In this document: piece after piece, positions 44,937 to 56,357 of the stretch
Numbering within the stretch: the first letter of the stretch is position 1
Layout of the letters: each line of letters starts with the position of its first letter
NCBI GenBank assembly: GCA_012932295.1
Contig: JAAONU010000024.1
Location: 165,271 to 229,270, forward strand
Reading direction: 5' to 3'
DNA from: Cyclina sinensis
Taxonomy: Eukaryota; Mollusca; Bivalvia; Venerida; Veneridae
Length of the DNA stretch: 64,000 nucleotides
Translations under genes and position numbers: made by a program
The notes under the pieces: generated by a model
Database searches by the model: none
What the model was told of the DNA's origin: nothing
What the model saw: only the letters and a program-made list of their open reading frames with translations

Positions 44937-46974
44937 GTACCTACTCGTCAATTGCCAATCAATGAAATTTTTTTGAGTCCTTCCAGTGGTAAAAAATGAA
45001 TTGGACGGGCAATTATACTAACCACTGACTTCAAAGAAAGTGTAGCTACAAATTTCATTGATCAAAAAGACGCACAGCTAAATGCTTTAAGCTTTTGGCT
45101 TAGTTTTGGTAAAATGGGATAAACAACTACACTAAAATTCACTTATGGCGAAGACGGTTATAGGGGCTATCGCGTACATCGGGATATAAGGAACAAGTAT
45201 TTCGGGTCCGAATGTCGTCCTTTTTTATTCAATATATAAAGAATAGTTATAGTGAACACGGTTTTAAGAAATTGTTGCTTACAAGGAATACTTTTGTGTC
45301 AAGTTAGAAAAAATATTTTAAAAAATGCATGGTTCCAACGAACTCCAAAATGTCGACTACATATATATAAATCCCGAATTCACTACTTTCGGTTTCTTTG
45401 GCACGGATTCGGCCGAATGTATAAGGTGCTTTTAATTACGATTATTTTGATTCATCTGGATGTAAATTACCCATTCCTACATGTACATGTCAACAAAAAG
45501 GAAACATTGTATACAACCTTAGGCATGTTAGTGCCAGATATAGAAAACAGATTAAGAAAAAAATCAGTTTTCCTTTATTAAATGATTTCAAGGGCGATAA
45601 CAATCACAAACACATATGAGTAATATTTCTTAAGAAATACTCCTCAGAATGAAGGACGATTATGGTGAGCAATCAGTTCGTTATAAATGACTTGGATCGC
45701 TATGTCTTGATGCAAGGAACTAATTCAATATATGCTTACTACGATCTTCGGATTTTAGGAACAAAAGATGAATGTTTCAGTGAATTCACTATACGCAAAA
45801 TTTACAGTATTTGAAAAATTATGCCGGTCTGTAGGGCGTATCTCTAGGGTCCGAGAGTACCAATATATGTTGGTGCTAACATGGTCCCAACACCATCTGT
45901 AAACTTGATTTGACCGAAATATCAAGTAAATGCGTTGTTGCTGGTTCAAAGGTAGGAAGACGTGACATATGCGTTCGTTTAGAATAAAACAGAGGTGACA
46001 AATGTGATTCTGTGACACCTGAAAAACTCAACCCGAACAGAAACGTCACAGTAGATGTTAGGAATGTGTTTTGAAAGTGAGACATATGCGATCGCAAATG
46101 TCAAAGGAGTGACAAATGCGGTCGTATTATTCACATATGTGACAAATGTTAGGCGTGATAAAAGTGCTCTTACAGAGCACGGTAACGGTCTATTGTAATA
46201 ACTGCAGTTTAGGTTACATCTCAGTTTACTTAAAATGATACTAATCTTTATATTTATTTGTCAATTTTAACTACAGAATATATTTTACTAAATTTTTTTC
46301 CGATAAAGTTTATAAGCAAATTATTATTCAATCAATCTCACATCTTCAGCCATCTGCCATTAAACAGTTGCCACAAGGTTATTTAACACAACATTACAGT
46401 GGAGGTTAAGGAGTTTACTTTGTTAATTTACCATGTCCTTTATTGCTCTGTAATATTGTTTATCTTACAGTCAAAGAAAAAAGAACGTATTCTTGAAAGT
46501 TTAACAATAATCGAAGCGGTTCTCGTCGTGAGCGTGGGCTGGGGTTGGGTCTCGTCATCCGGGGCGCGGGGTCACAGCAGGCGATAAAATAAACTGTGTA
46601 TTTCTTCTTCCACTCTCCTTTTCTTAAGGACTGTCTTCCTTTTTTTATACTCATCACAAATTCGAATATATGGCTCTTATCACTAAATTCAAAGTATTCA
46701 TTTCAAATTGAACTTGAAATATAGTTATTACTGAGTGATCTTCACCATAAAACTGACATTATGACAAAGAGGAGAAGAATTAATTTAAGATGTCAAGTGA
46801 CAGCTTGATTTCTCATCCTCTCAAATACATGTATATAATTAATATAATTATGTATTAGCTTTTTATGTTATATCGCAACATATATGTATCATTTTAAATA
46901 AATACTGTTTAAGCTAAAGACCATTATGTATTGTGTAGCCTGGTGTAATATCAGGCGTATTCATTATTGCTATT

Positions 46975-47924
46975 TTGATATTCTGCTAGAGTTGTTCTGC
47001 TATTCTGCTAGAGTTGTTCTGCAATTCTGCTAGTCTGCTAGAGTTTTTCTGCCATTCTGTTATTCTGCTAGAGTTGATCTGTGGAAGTTTTCCTTTGAAG
47101 GGAGTACAATGAATTATAAAATAATTGTGACTTTATTTCAGTTTAAACGATTTTTATGCATTTCCAGGCGATTTAAGTTTTTATTTAAAAAATCAAATGA
47201 TTGTGATTTTGTTTTTCGTTCATTTCAAATTCAAAACATTTTATGGTTCTAAAAGTAATTTTGATACACTTTCGCGCGTTTTCAGATGTCGATTTTTCAG
47301 GCTGCTAGGCTGCTAACATCAGGCTGCTAGGCTGCTAATTTCAGGCTGCAAGGCTGCTAACTTCAGGCTGCTAGGCTACGAGGCTGCTAACTTCACGGTA
47401 ATGCGAGTTTTACAACTAAGTAAAATGAAAATTATGAATTACTAAAAACATCTTGGACACAAGTCTGCTAGTCTGCTGACTTAAGTCTGCTAGTCTGCTG
47501 AAGTTAGTCTGCTAGTCTGCTGAAGTTAGTCTGCTAGTCTGCTGAAGTTAGTCTGCTAGTCTGCTGAAGTTAGTCTGCTAGTCTGCTGGAGTTAGTCTGC
47601 TAGTCTGCTGGAGTTGGTCTGCTAGAGTTGTTTTGCCATTCTGTTATTCTGCTCGAGTTGATCTGTGGAAGTTTTTCTTTGAAGGGAGTACAATGAATTA
47701 TAAAATAAATGTGACTTTTTTCCGGTTTAAACGATTTTTATGCGAGTTTTACAACTTAGTAAAATGAAAATTATGAATTACTTAAAACATCTTGGACACA
47801 AGTCTGCTAGTCTGCTAGTCTGCTGAAGTTATTCTGCTAGTCTGCTAGTCTGCTGAAGTTAGTCTGCCTGCTAGTCTGCTGGTCTGCTGAAGTTAGTCTG
47901 CTAGTCTGCTAACTTCACAGAGAC
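46975..47924 (-). repeat. Right minisatellite arm (inverted)
   Basis: AGTCTGCTAGTCTGCTGAAG units, the reverse complement of the left arm, with two or three spacer copies containing CATCTTGGAC (47448, 47788) and AGGGAGTACAATGAATTATA. It is shorter (0.95 kb) than the left arm and includes a diverged CAGGCTGCTAGGCTGCTAA variant near 47300-47390. It ends CTAACTTCACAGAGAC. Confidence 0.92.
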
Positions 47925-47933
47925 TAAAAAGCA

Positions 47934-48775
47934 ACATATTTTGATCCGAACGATATGCTATTATCATAGAGCTGTTTCAAAGAACTTTATTCAGGGCATA
48001 ATATCTCTTCACTTTCAAACCTACTTTGTACAAAGTTGTGCTTATCAAGGTGTATCGAGAATATCTGCGTTAGTCAAATGTAATTCTTATGCTTCTTTAC
48101 TTTTCGTTTTCATAGTTAAAGGGATAATTTTTACATTCCATATAGGAACGTTGACTGTTATTGTTTTGAAATCTATTAATAGTAACAAGTAACTGATAAG
48201 AGATACAGGTAACTTTTTGAAGGTTGGCAAAAACATGGCGGTTGATAAAAATGCAAAACATAGTAATTTTGTAATTACAGTTACAAAGTCATTTTTCATT
48301 AAATAATTCAATATTTTATATCATTTAAAAGGTCTGTAAACTCATATTTTACACATTTAAAAAATAATTGTCAAAACTGTTTACTTTTTTATTTGTAAAT
48401 GGTTAAACATAGTGCATCTGAGCTGCTAGAAAAATGCTGAAATGACAGGTATAAATTAGTTAGTTTTCTTCTTTAAAAGCAAAAATTCAAAATCTGCTTA
48501 TATTTTCAAAATACGAATTTAAAGAGCCTTTAAATGATATAAGAATCTTAAAATTCGGCTGACAAAGAAAAAAGTTATCTAATGTTAAAAATTCTGCTGC
48601 TATCAAATGTATATAAATATTGGTTCTCTTTGCCAACCAGTAGTTCAGCTATATTTTGGTAACAGGTGCTTGTGATGTCATCAGTCAATGTGCCTATATG
48701 TTCTTTTTTACAGTTATTAAATGCACTTGCAAATCTTTTTCAAGCAATGATAATCTCCGCAAGAACTAATTCCAT
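47934..48775 (+). other. LINE A 5' region upstream of the endonuclease
   Basis: Belongs to LINE A by position. An 83-codon ORF (47941-48192) shows no gag-like domain. AT-rich with ATTTTTTA-type sequence. The 22 bp at 40844-40865 belong to the extreme 5' end. Confidence 0.45.
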
Positions 48776-51739
48776 ATGAGTAATTATATTCACTTTTTGT
48801 CACTTAGCTGTCAAGGAATTAGACAGTTTGAAAAACGTGCAAGATTAAAACAATATATTCTATCACAAAAATGCCAGATTCTACTATTATCAGAAACGTA
48901 TATAACGGTAGACATTGAAAAAATATTTGAAAAAGAATTTAACGAATGGCAAATATTTCACTCATTTGGCTCAAGTAACAGTAGAGGATGCTCTATTCTT
49001 ATTGATAAATCTATACACTTTGATATCATTGACACTCTTAAAGATACACATGGGCGCTATTTACTTCTAAATATTACCATAGATAATAATGTTTTTACAA
49101 TTCTTAACATTTATGCCCATAATGAATTATCAAAAAGAAACAATTTTTTCAATGATTTGTCGAAAACATTAAATGAAAATGCTCAGGGATATATAATTGT
49201 CGGCGGAGACATGAACGACATAATACAATCATCCGACAGATTTAATGCAAAAAACAATTATATAAAAAGTAATCCTGGGAAAGGTTTTGCAAATCTTATT
49301 AAATCCAATAATCTGACAGATGTTTGGAAACTTTTTAATGAAAACAAAACACAGTATACGTGGCGAAGGAAAACATAGTGCAGAAAAAGGTAGAATAGAC
49401 TTCTGGCTAGTTGAAGACAATGCAGTTCAGTTAGTAGTTAAATCCGATATAAGACCAGCTTGTATTAAATACACTGACCATCAAGCAATATCTTTAAAAT
49501 TGCAAAAATCATCAAAACGCGGAAATGGTTATTGGAAGATGAACATTTCCTACCTTAAAGAGAGTAATTATAAATTATTGATCGAAGATACAATAAAACA
49601 ATGCGAGCATGCTTACAAAAACAAAGTATCAAAAACAAATTTTTGGGAATTTTGTAGATTAGAAATTTAAAATGCTTCGATTTCATATTCAAAACTGAGA
49701 GCAAAAGAAATAAAAGACTATATCATAGAACTTGAATCTAAACTTAAATTATTACAAAACAATAGTATATTAGAATCCAAGCAAATTGAAAAGTTAACTT
49801 AGAAAAAGAAATCCAAGAACTGTATGAAGCAAAGGCGAAAGGCGCACAAATAAGATCTCGAATAAACTTTATTGAAGATGGGGAAAAAAAAACCGAAATT
49901 TTTCTTGAATCTCGAAAAGTCGAGACAAACACGGAAAACGATTAACTCGCTTAAAATAAATGGAAATGTAATTTCAGATGAAACGAAAATTTTAAATGGA
50001 ACAGTAAATTATTACAAAACACTTTACACTTCTAGTAAAATTCCAACAAATCATATAAAACATACCTTAACAATATTCAGTATGAAAATAAACTATCCGA
50101 TGATGAAGCGAGTAAGTGTGAAGGCTATTTAAATTTGAACGAAATAAAAACTGCTGTTAATGAACTTAAGCCAAATAAATCACCAGGAATTGATGGCATT
50201 CCTGCAGAATTCTATCAAGATTTTTTCTATTGCGTAGGTTCACATCTCACAGAGTGCCTAAATGAATGTTATGATAAAAAACTGTTATCTCATTCACAAA
50301 AAATTAGTTGTCTATCTTTGGTCTATAAAAAAGGGGACCCACTATTATTAGAAAATTATCGACCAATATCATTATTATGTGCTGATGTTAAAATTGTAAC
50401 TCGTGCTCTGGCCAATAGATTGCAAACTGTTATTCATAAAATAGTAAGCTTAGACCAACAAGGTTACATTAAGAACAGATTTATCGGATATAACATACGT
50501 TTAATACAAGACATAATAGATTATTCAGAAAAACTTCAAATAGATGGTGCGATAATGTTTCTAGATTTTCGTAAGGCATTTGACACTCTAGAATAGAATT
50601 TCTTAATTAATGCACTTAAACAATTTGGTTTTAAATCGAACTTTATATCATTTTATAATGATATCAAATCATGTATTTTTAACAATGGACATAAATCAGA
50701 GATATTTAACTTAAATCGAGGTATCAAACAGGGATGTCCATTATCTGCTCTTTTATTCATATTAGCTGCTGAAATAATGGCCATTGACATAAGAAACTCA
50801 AACAGTATAGAAGGAATAAAATTCAAAAAAAAAAAAAAAATAAGCAAATTAAAATAGCACAACTTGCTGACGATACTACTCTATTTCTAAAGTCTGAACA
50901 AGATATTATGAATGCAATAAATCTGGTAGAGCGCTTCGGCAAACACTCGGGGTTACAACTCAATAGCAAAAAAACTGAAGTTATGTGGATTGGAAGAAGT
51001 AAATCACGAACTGATAAAGTAGGAAATATAACATGGCCGAATAAACCAATTAAAGCACTAGGAGTCTATTTTGGCAAACACTATGAAGAGTGTTCTAAAC
51101 TTAATTGGCAACCAAAAATAACTGAATGTCAAAGTCTAATAAAAAATTGGTTGAAACGTAAGTTAACGATGTATGGAAAAGTTCAAGTTATAAAATCGTT
51201 ATTGATACCTAAATTTACTTATCTGTTTCATTCATTAGTTTTGCCAGAAAGTATCGTGAAAGAAATCAATACAATGATATTCAAATTTTTATGGGACAAT
51301 AAACAAGAAAAAGTAAAACGTGCAACTTTAGTAGGCAATAAATTACAAGGAGGAATAGATATGATAGACTTAGACTCTTATATAACTTCTTTAAAACTTA
51401 AATGGGTAAAAGCTTTAACCATGTTAACTGATGAATCAGAAGCAAACTGGAAATTAATTCCAAAACGCCTACTGGAAGATTTTGGTGATAATTTCTTAAT
51501 ATTTTATTGTAACACAGACACTATTAAATGTCTCAAATGTAGAAATGTGACTGAATTTTATCAAGAACTTATTAAAATATGGATAAAAACACGCAATTTA
51601 CAAAAAGAAGAACAAAATTTGACATTTGAGCAAATAAGAAAACAAATAATTTGGGGCAATAGATTCATTAGAATTAATAACAAATGTTTATTTTTTTAAA
51701 ACATGGATTAAATCGAATATATATTTTCTAAATGATTTA
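48776..51739 (+). pseudogene. LINE A ORF2: endonuclease and reverse transcriptase, broken
   Basis: The endonuclease (48776-49378, continuing after a frameshift at about 49370 to 49670) has FLSLSCQGIRQFEKR, LLLSETYI, VGGDMNDIIQSSDR and YTDHQAI. The RT follows: NLEKSRQTRKTINSL (about 49900), GIDGIPAEFYQ, YKKGDPLLLENYRPISLL, FLDFRKAFD, an in-frame TAG at 50594, GIKQGCPLSALLFI, a frameshift at an A-run near 50830, then LADDTTLF. The thumb region runs to 51699. The RT style (ENYRPISLL...IVTRALANRL...DQQGYI) is L1/Tx1-like. At least four frameshifts or stops make it inactive. It is interrupted at 51740. Confidence 0.85.
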
Positions 51740-52363
51740 CTTTACAGAAATGCATTATCTAGATTACGCTTGTCATCACACAGGCTGGCGGTTGAAACCG
51801 GAAGGTGGCATAGACCCGAAAGTATACCATATTACGAACGTAAATGTATTAAATGCGGGGTATTAGAGGATGAATTTCATTTTGTTTTAGAATGCGATAA
51901 TTATCAAGATATTAGGAAAAAAATATATAAACAACTACTATCTGCGTCATCCAAATTTCGTTAAATTTATACAATTGATTAACAGTGTAAACCCAGTTGA
52001 ATTAAAAAACCTTGCCACTTTTACATTCAAGGCTTTTGATATAAGACGCCGATTAGTAGCCGGCTAGTGTGTGTTTTTGTTTTTTTGTTATGTTTTTTCC
52101 TAATACATGTAGTCTCTCCCGTATGAAAAAAAAAACATTCTAAAAATCTGCCTTTAAAGTAAATCAAAGAACATTAAATGTTGTTTTGAAGAAATAATAT
52201 GTAAGTGTCTTATAGTTGTTTTGAATATTTGTAAAATTGTTATGCCATATATCATCTTGCTGTACCAGTGAGTTATTACACATGAATTTTGATGTTAATT
52301 CTGCTATGCTATGGATCTTGTCAGATTTATTTGCATAATAAACTCTTCTTCTTCTTCTTCTTA
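51740..52363 (+). mobile_element. LINE B: 5'-truncated LINE inserted in LINE A
   Basis: Starts abruptly within coding sequence (RLRLSSHRLAVETGRW), then KCIKCGVLEDEFHFVLEC, a C-x2-C-x7-H-x4-C finger. After a frameshift near 51945 it reads HPNFVKFIQLINS and ends at TAG near 52065. The 3' UTR has AATAAA (52337) and a (CTT)n tail to 52362. The LINE A reading frame resumes directly after, with GEIDQNVILKKLVY at 52371, which shows that this is an insertion. Family not determined; RTE/L1-group-like C-terminus. Confidence 0.75.
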
Positions 52364-53174
52364 ATAATCAGGTGAAATAGATCAAAATGTTATTTTAAAA
52401 AAACTAGTATATAAACGCAACTGTGTCGTTGAATTAAACTTGCTCTTTAAAGCTATACCGCTAGCCTGGAAACAAACTATGAAAACGTTTCACTCTTCGC
52501 AAACAAAAAATCAAAACAGAAAAACGTCTTAAGATAAATGATAGACTTTTTGAATTGATGGATTCAAAAACCATATATCAGATATTAGTAAACAAAGTCA
52601 AATAAATATGAGAGAAAACTGAACTGGAATAATATATATAAATTCATTACAAGAATTCCTGACAATCGGTATAAACAATTTAAATTTAGAGTAATTAACA
52701 TGATCTTTACATGCAAAGAAACGCGCTATAAATGGTCTCATCTCCACTCTGTAATAAATGTAATAAAATAGAAGATTATCAACACCTTTTTATCGGTTGT
52801 TATAAAATATCTCAAGAGGAATACTTTTATATAAATGTTATACTCACCATTGTAGGATTTAGTATTTATAAAGCTTACTTTTGTCGTAATAATTGTCAAA
52901 TGATTTTGACATATTAAAACTGTTTAAACAGAATTTGAAATAATGTATCAATACTATAAATACAAGAAGATAAAAGTAAAATATTTTGACAAAATACTCC
53001 AACTCTCAAAAGATTTACATTAACCTCTAGATAATTTTAAGTTTTATTTTTATTTTATTTTTTTTTCACTCTGTTTTGTGTGTTCTATTCGAATATCTCA
53101 GATTGAATTTGTTAAACTATCTGATTGTATATATGTATAATTATGTAAACTATTTGTGAATAAAAGAAAAAAAA
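52364..53174 (+). pseudogene. LINE A ORF2 C-terminus and 3' UTR
   Basis: Continues LINE A after LINE B: GEIDQNVILKKLVYKRNCV, LLFKAIPLAWKQ, a stop near 52530, DSKTIYQILVNK, then KFITRIPDNRYKQFKFR and a finger LCNKCNKIEDYQHLFIGC (C-x2-C-x7-H-x4-C, 52744-52800). Several stops and frameshifts. The 3' UTR is AT-rich and ends in an A-rich tail at 53174. Confidence 0.75.
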
Positions 53175-55400
53175 TCACTCTACAGGTCCCTGTGACCCTG
53201 ATCTTTGACATACTAGCCCCGAAAACATTATGTTTTTTTTATTTAGTAAAAGAAATCATCCTATGAAGTTTGGAGGCTCTGGGTGAAATTGTAATCCTGT
53301 TATTGAGTGGAAACGGTTTTCACTCTAGAGGTCCCTCTGACCTTGACCTTTGACCTACTGACCCAAAACACAAAAGGATTTTTTTTGTACTTAATAAGGG
53401 CAATAACCCTGTGAAGTTTAAAGTCTTTGGCTCAACTGGTACTCAAGTTATTGAAAGGAAACAAAGTATGAAAGACAGACAAACAAACAGACACCCATGG
53501 ACGAGGCAAAAACAATATGTCTCCATCAGAAGGGCAGGGTTGGGCGGGAGACATAACAACAAATAATTGAAGGTATAGCCCTTGGTGTTTCCCAGCAGCA
53601 GATTTTTAAAGTTTTCCCCTTTATAAATCCTTCTGTAAAATTAAATGACCCCCCAGGTGGGCCCAGTTTTGACCCAAGGGTCATGATTTGAACAAACTTG
53701 GTAGAGGTCCACCAGACAATGCTGCAAACCAAATATCTGAACCAGGGTTTCCATTTGACCCTTGAAGAGGGGTTTTGACCCCTGAATTTTCAAAAAGACC
53801 CTATTTTGACTCTCGGGTATTTTGACTGAAGGGTCATTTTGTCTTACAATAAGGTATGTTTTAGCTTAAATTCAGGTATTTTTGACTGCAACTTGGTAAA
53901 TATAGTTGCATCGGATGAAAAATGACCCTTCAGTTTTTGGAGCTAGTGGAACCGCTGTGAACTCTAGTCCTTGTGGTTTCTGACAAGAAGATTTTTAAAA
54001 GTTTTTCCTATATAACTCTATGTAAAACATGTGACCCCTGGGACGGGGCCTTTTTTGGCCCAGGATTTGAACAAACTTGGTAGAGGTCTAGTAGACAATG
54101 CTGTACACCAAATATCTTAACTCTAGGCTTTGTGGTATCTGAACAGAAGATTTTTTAAAGTTTTTCCTATATAACTCTATGTACAAAATGTGACCACAGG
54201 GGCGGGGCCATTTTTGACCCAGGGCAAATGATTTGAACGAACTTGGAAGAGGTCCTCTTGACAAAGCTACATACAAAATATTTAAGCTCTGATGTGAAGA
54301 CTTTTTAAACTTTTTCCTATTTTCTATATAACTCTATGTAAACAAGTGACCCTCGGGGCAGGGCCTATTTTGAACCAGTGGCTATGATTTGAACAAACTT
54401 GGTAAAGGTCCACTGGACAATGCTGCATACCAAATATCTAAACACTACGCCTTGACGTTTCTGACAAGAAGAATTTTTTAAAGTTTTTCCTATATAACTC
54501 TATGTAAAACATATGACCCCTGGGGCGGGGCCATTTTTGACCAAGGAGCCATGATTTGAACAAACTTCGTAAAGGTCTACTGGACAATGCTGCATACCAA
54601 ATATCTAAACTCTAGGCCTTGTGGTTTCTCACAAGAGGATTTTTTAAGGTTTTTCCTATATAACTCTATGTAATATATGTGACCACAGGGGCGGGGCCAT
54701 TTTTGACCCAGGGCAAATGATTTGAACGAATTTGGTAGAGGTCCTCTTGACAAAGCTGCATACCAAATATCTAAACTCTAGGCCTTGTGGTTTCTGACAA
54801 GAAGATTTTTAAATGTTTTTCCTATATAACTCTATGTAAAATATGTGACCCCTGGGGCGGGGCCATTTTTGACCCAGAAGCCATGATTTGAACAAACTTG
54901 GTAAAGGTCTACTGGACAATGCTTCATTTCAAATTTCTAAACTCTAGGCCTTGTGGTTTCTGACAAGACGATTTTTAAGTTTTCCCTATATAAATCTGTG
55001 TAAAATTAACTGAGCCCTGGGGTGTGGTCAGTTTTGACCCTACGGTCATAATTTGAACATACTTGGTAGAGGTCCATTAGATGATGCTTCATACCAAATA
55101 TCTAAGCTCCAGACCTTGAGGTTTCGTAAAAGAAGATTTTTAAAGATCCAACTTTTAAAATCTAGTTTAAGCTCCAGTGAACCAGAAATGCAATGGACCA
55201 GAACCATTTGAACAATCTTGGTAGAGCTTTATGCAAGGAACAACCTAGGCAAGTTTCATTTAATTTGGCCCTTTGGTTTCAGAGGAGATGTCATTTGAAC
55301 GAAAAGTTGACGACGGACGGACAGACGGACGGACGGACTGACAACGGACAAAGACTGATCAGAAAAGCTCAGCCTGAGCACTTTGTGCTCAGGTTAGCTA
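53175..55400 (+). mobile_element. Helentron-like unit, copy 8, right part and second module
   Basis: Resumes TCACTCTACAGGTCCCTGTG with a perfect DR1 match at 53344-53356. An ACAGACACCCATGGACGAGG tail lies near 53490. From 53560 a ~180-bp second-module array (TTTTTCCTATATAACTCTAT, CCCCTGGGGCGGGGCCATTT) runs to 55100, then GGACGGACAGACGGACGG and the tail GTGCTCAGGTTAGCTAAAAA at 55377. The junction near 53560 may join two different units. Confidence 0.7.
53743..53957. mobile_element. 215-bp MITE with TGAAC duplication
   Basis: Inverted ends CAGGGTTTCCATTTGACC and CAGCGGTTCCACTAGC. TGAAC flanks both sides (53738-53742, 53958-53962). It splits the array landmark ATCTAAACTCTAGGCC. The interior has repeated GACCCTTGAAG / GACCCCTGAATTTT sequence. 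CAG ends suggest hAT; a 5-bp duplication is known for one hAT group. Confidence 0.5.
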
Positions 55401-55714
55401 AAAATGAGTCTGTGACCTAGTCTAGATGTTCTACTTACTCAATTACAGCTCGAATTTCTATATGTATAAACATCACTCAGTCGCTTTAATGTTAAAAAAT
55501 TAAAGGCACTTATGCATAAGTCATTGAAATGTATCTTTAAAGATAACTAACATCAAAATTTAGTGCCCTCAGGGCTTGGTGTTTCAGATGAAAAGATTTT
55601 AAGTTTTCCTTTTGGTTGTTACAACAACTATAGTTTAATGCATGAAATTTAATTCTTTGAATACCTGTTTAAGCTTTAAATGCAAAGAAAAACCCTGCAA
55701 AGTATAAATCACGA
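55401..55714. other. Spacer with array remnants
   Basis: TGAGTCTGTGACCTAGTC (55407) and GTGCCCTCAGGGCTTGGTGT (55562) are array scraps. No gene. Confidence 0.45.
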
Positions 55715-56357
55715 TACGAGGAGTGTTCAAATATGAATGCATGATGCATTCAAATATGAGTGCAAGATGCATCTTAGCACGTAAAATTTTATTCTTCATA
55801 GATTCCACAGAATTTTTTTATTTTGTTCCCTCAAAGTATTCACCTCCAACAGATATACAAAGTTTCTGTCTCCTGATCCTATCTTTGAAGGCATTTTTAT
55901 TTGGATACTGTCTAAGCAACCACTTAGCGTATTGAGCGCAAGCCTTTTCTGCTCATCTGTCAGCAAATGGGGAATCCATCTAGCACAGATCTTTCTCATT
56001 TTCAAATCATGTTTGAGAATGGTATGAGCTGCTCCTATTGAGATGCCACCAATACTAGGTATAAAAAACTTGCCTTGTGGTGTATCTTGCATCGGTTTTA
56101 ACTATTTCTGTCACTTTAGCAACCATCTTGACAGACGTTACTGTTTTAGACCAAGGGGCATGGGGTGCATCTTCAGACGAAATTAACCCACATTTGAATT
56201 TATTAAACCAACAAATAACGGATGAAAAAGACATTTCCTTTTATTTATATACAGAACAGATTTCATCAAAAATGTCTTTACACGCTATGACAAGGAGACA
56301 ATGATTCTTAATATAAGATCGTATTTTAATGGCATACTCTGATCTTCTACCAGCCAT
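55715..56357 (-). pseudogene. Decayed mariner transposase
   Basis: On the minus strand, from the ATG at 56357: SEYAIKIRSYIKNH and DIFDEICSVYK, then an in-frame stop, SFSSVICWFNKFK, EDAPHA and VTEIVKTDARYTTRQ. A frameshift follows and the ORF at 55796-56092 carries GISIGAAHTILKHDLKMRKI and ARWIPHLLTDEQKR, the classic mariner linker region. Beyond it only a degraded SGDRNFVYLLE trace of the first catalytic-aspartate motif remains; the rest of the DDD domain is deleted. A terminal TACGAGGAGTGTTCAAATAT lies at 55715; the opposite end was not found. In an active element this enzyme cuts and pastes the element at TA sites. Confidence 0.85.

Larger units (their letters stand above)
43591..46974. other. 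Unique centre of the foldback element
   Basis: No transposase or other domain was recognised in any frame. ORFs of 60-109 codons (largest 45252-45581, plus strand) have no familiar motif. TGACAAATG occurs at 44676, 44692, 45996, 46110 and 46140, and inverted at 43842. Two tRNA-like pieces lie on the minus strand. Confidence 0.4.
40866..47924. mobile_element. 7,059-bp Mutator-like foldback element with minisatellite inverted ends
   Basis: The outer ends are identical inverted sequences over 29 bp, starting GTCTCTGTGAAGTTAGCAGA. They are flanked by a perfect 9-bp direct repeat TAAAAAGCA (40857-40865, 47925-47933). A 9-bp duplication and long inverted ends are hallmarks of MULE elements (family knowledge). 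The arms (40866-42712 and 46975-47924) consist of GCAGACTA minisatellite with repeated ~190-bp spacers. The 4.3-kb centre has a repeat fragment (42919-43590), two tRNA-like pieces, a clustered 9-bp motif and no recognisable transposase. Confidence 0.75.
40844..53174 (+). mobile_element. Nested composite: L1/Tx1-like LINE (LINE A) split by two later insertions
   Basis: The copy 8 array stops at TTTCACT (40843) and resumes at TCACTCTACAGG (53175), leaving a 5-bp TCACT on both sides. LINE A therefore occupies 40844-40865, 47934-51739 and 52364-53174. It ends in GAATAAAAGAAAAAAAA (poly-A-like tail). Its 5' region is interrupted by a 7,059-bp Mutator-like element and its C-terminal coding part by a 3' fragment of another LINE. 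Without these it is about 4.6 kb. Confidence 0.75.

Noticed and set aside
45252..45581. 109-codon ORF as transposase of the foldback element
   Set aside because: No DDE-type motif, zinc finger or MULE signature visible; length and composition fit chance in AT-rich DNA.
56077..56304. 75-codon plus-strand ORF
   Set aside because: Antisense to the mariner transposase remnant.
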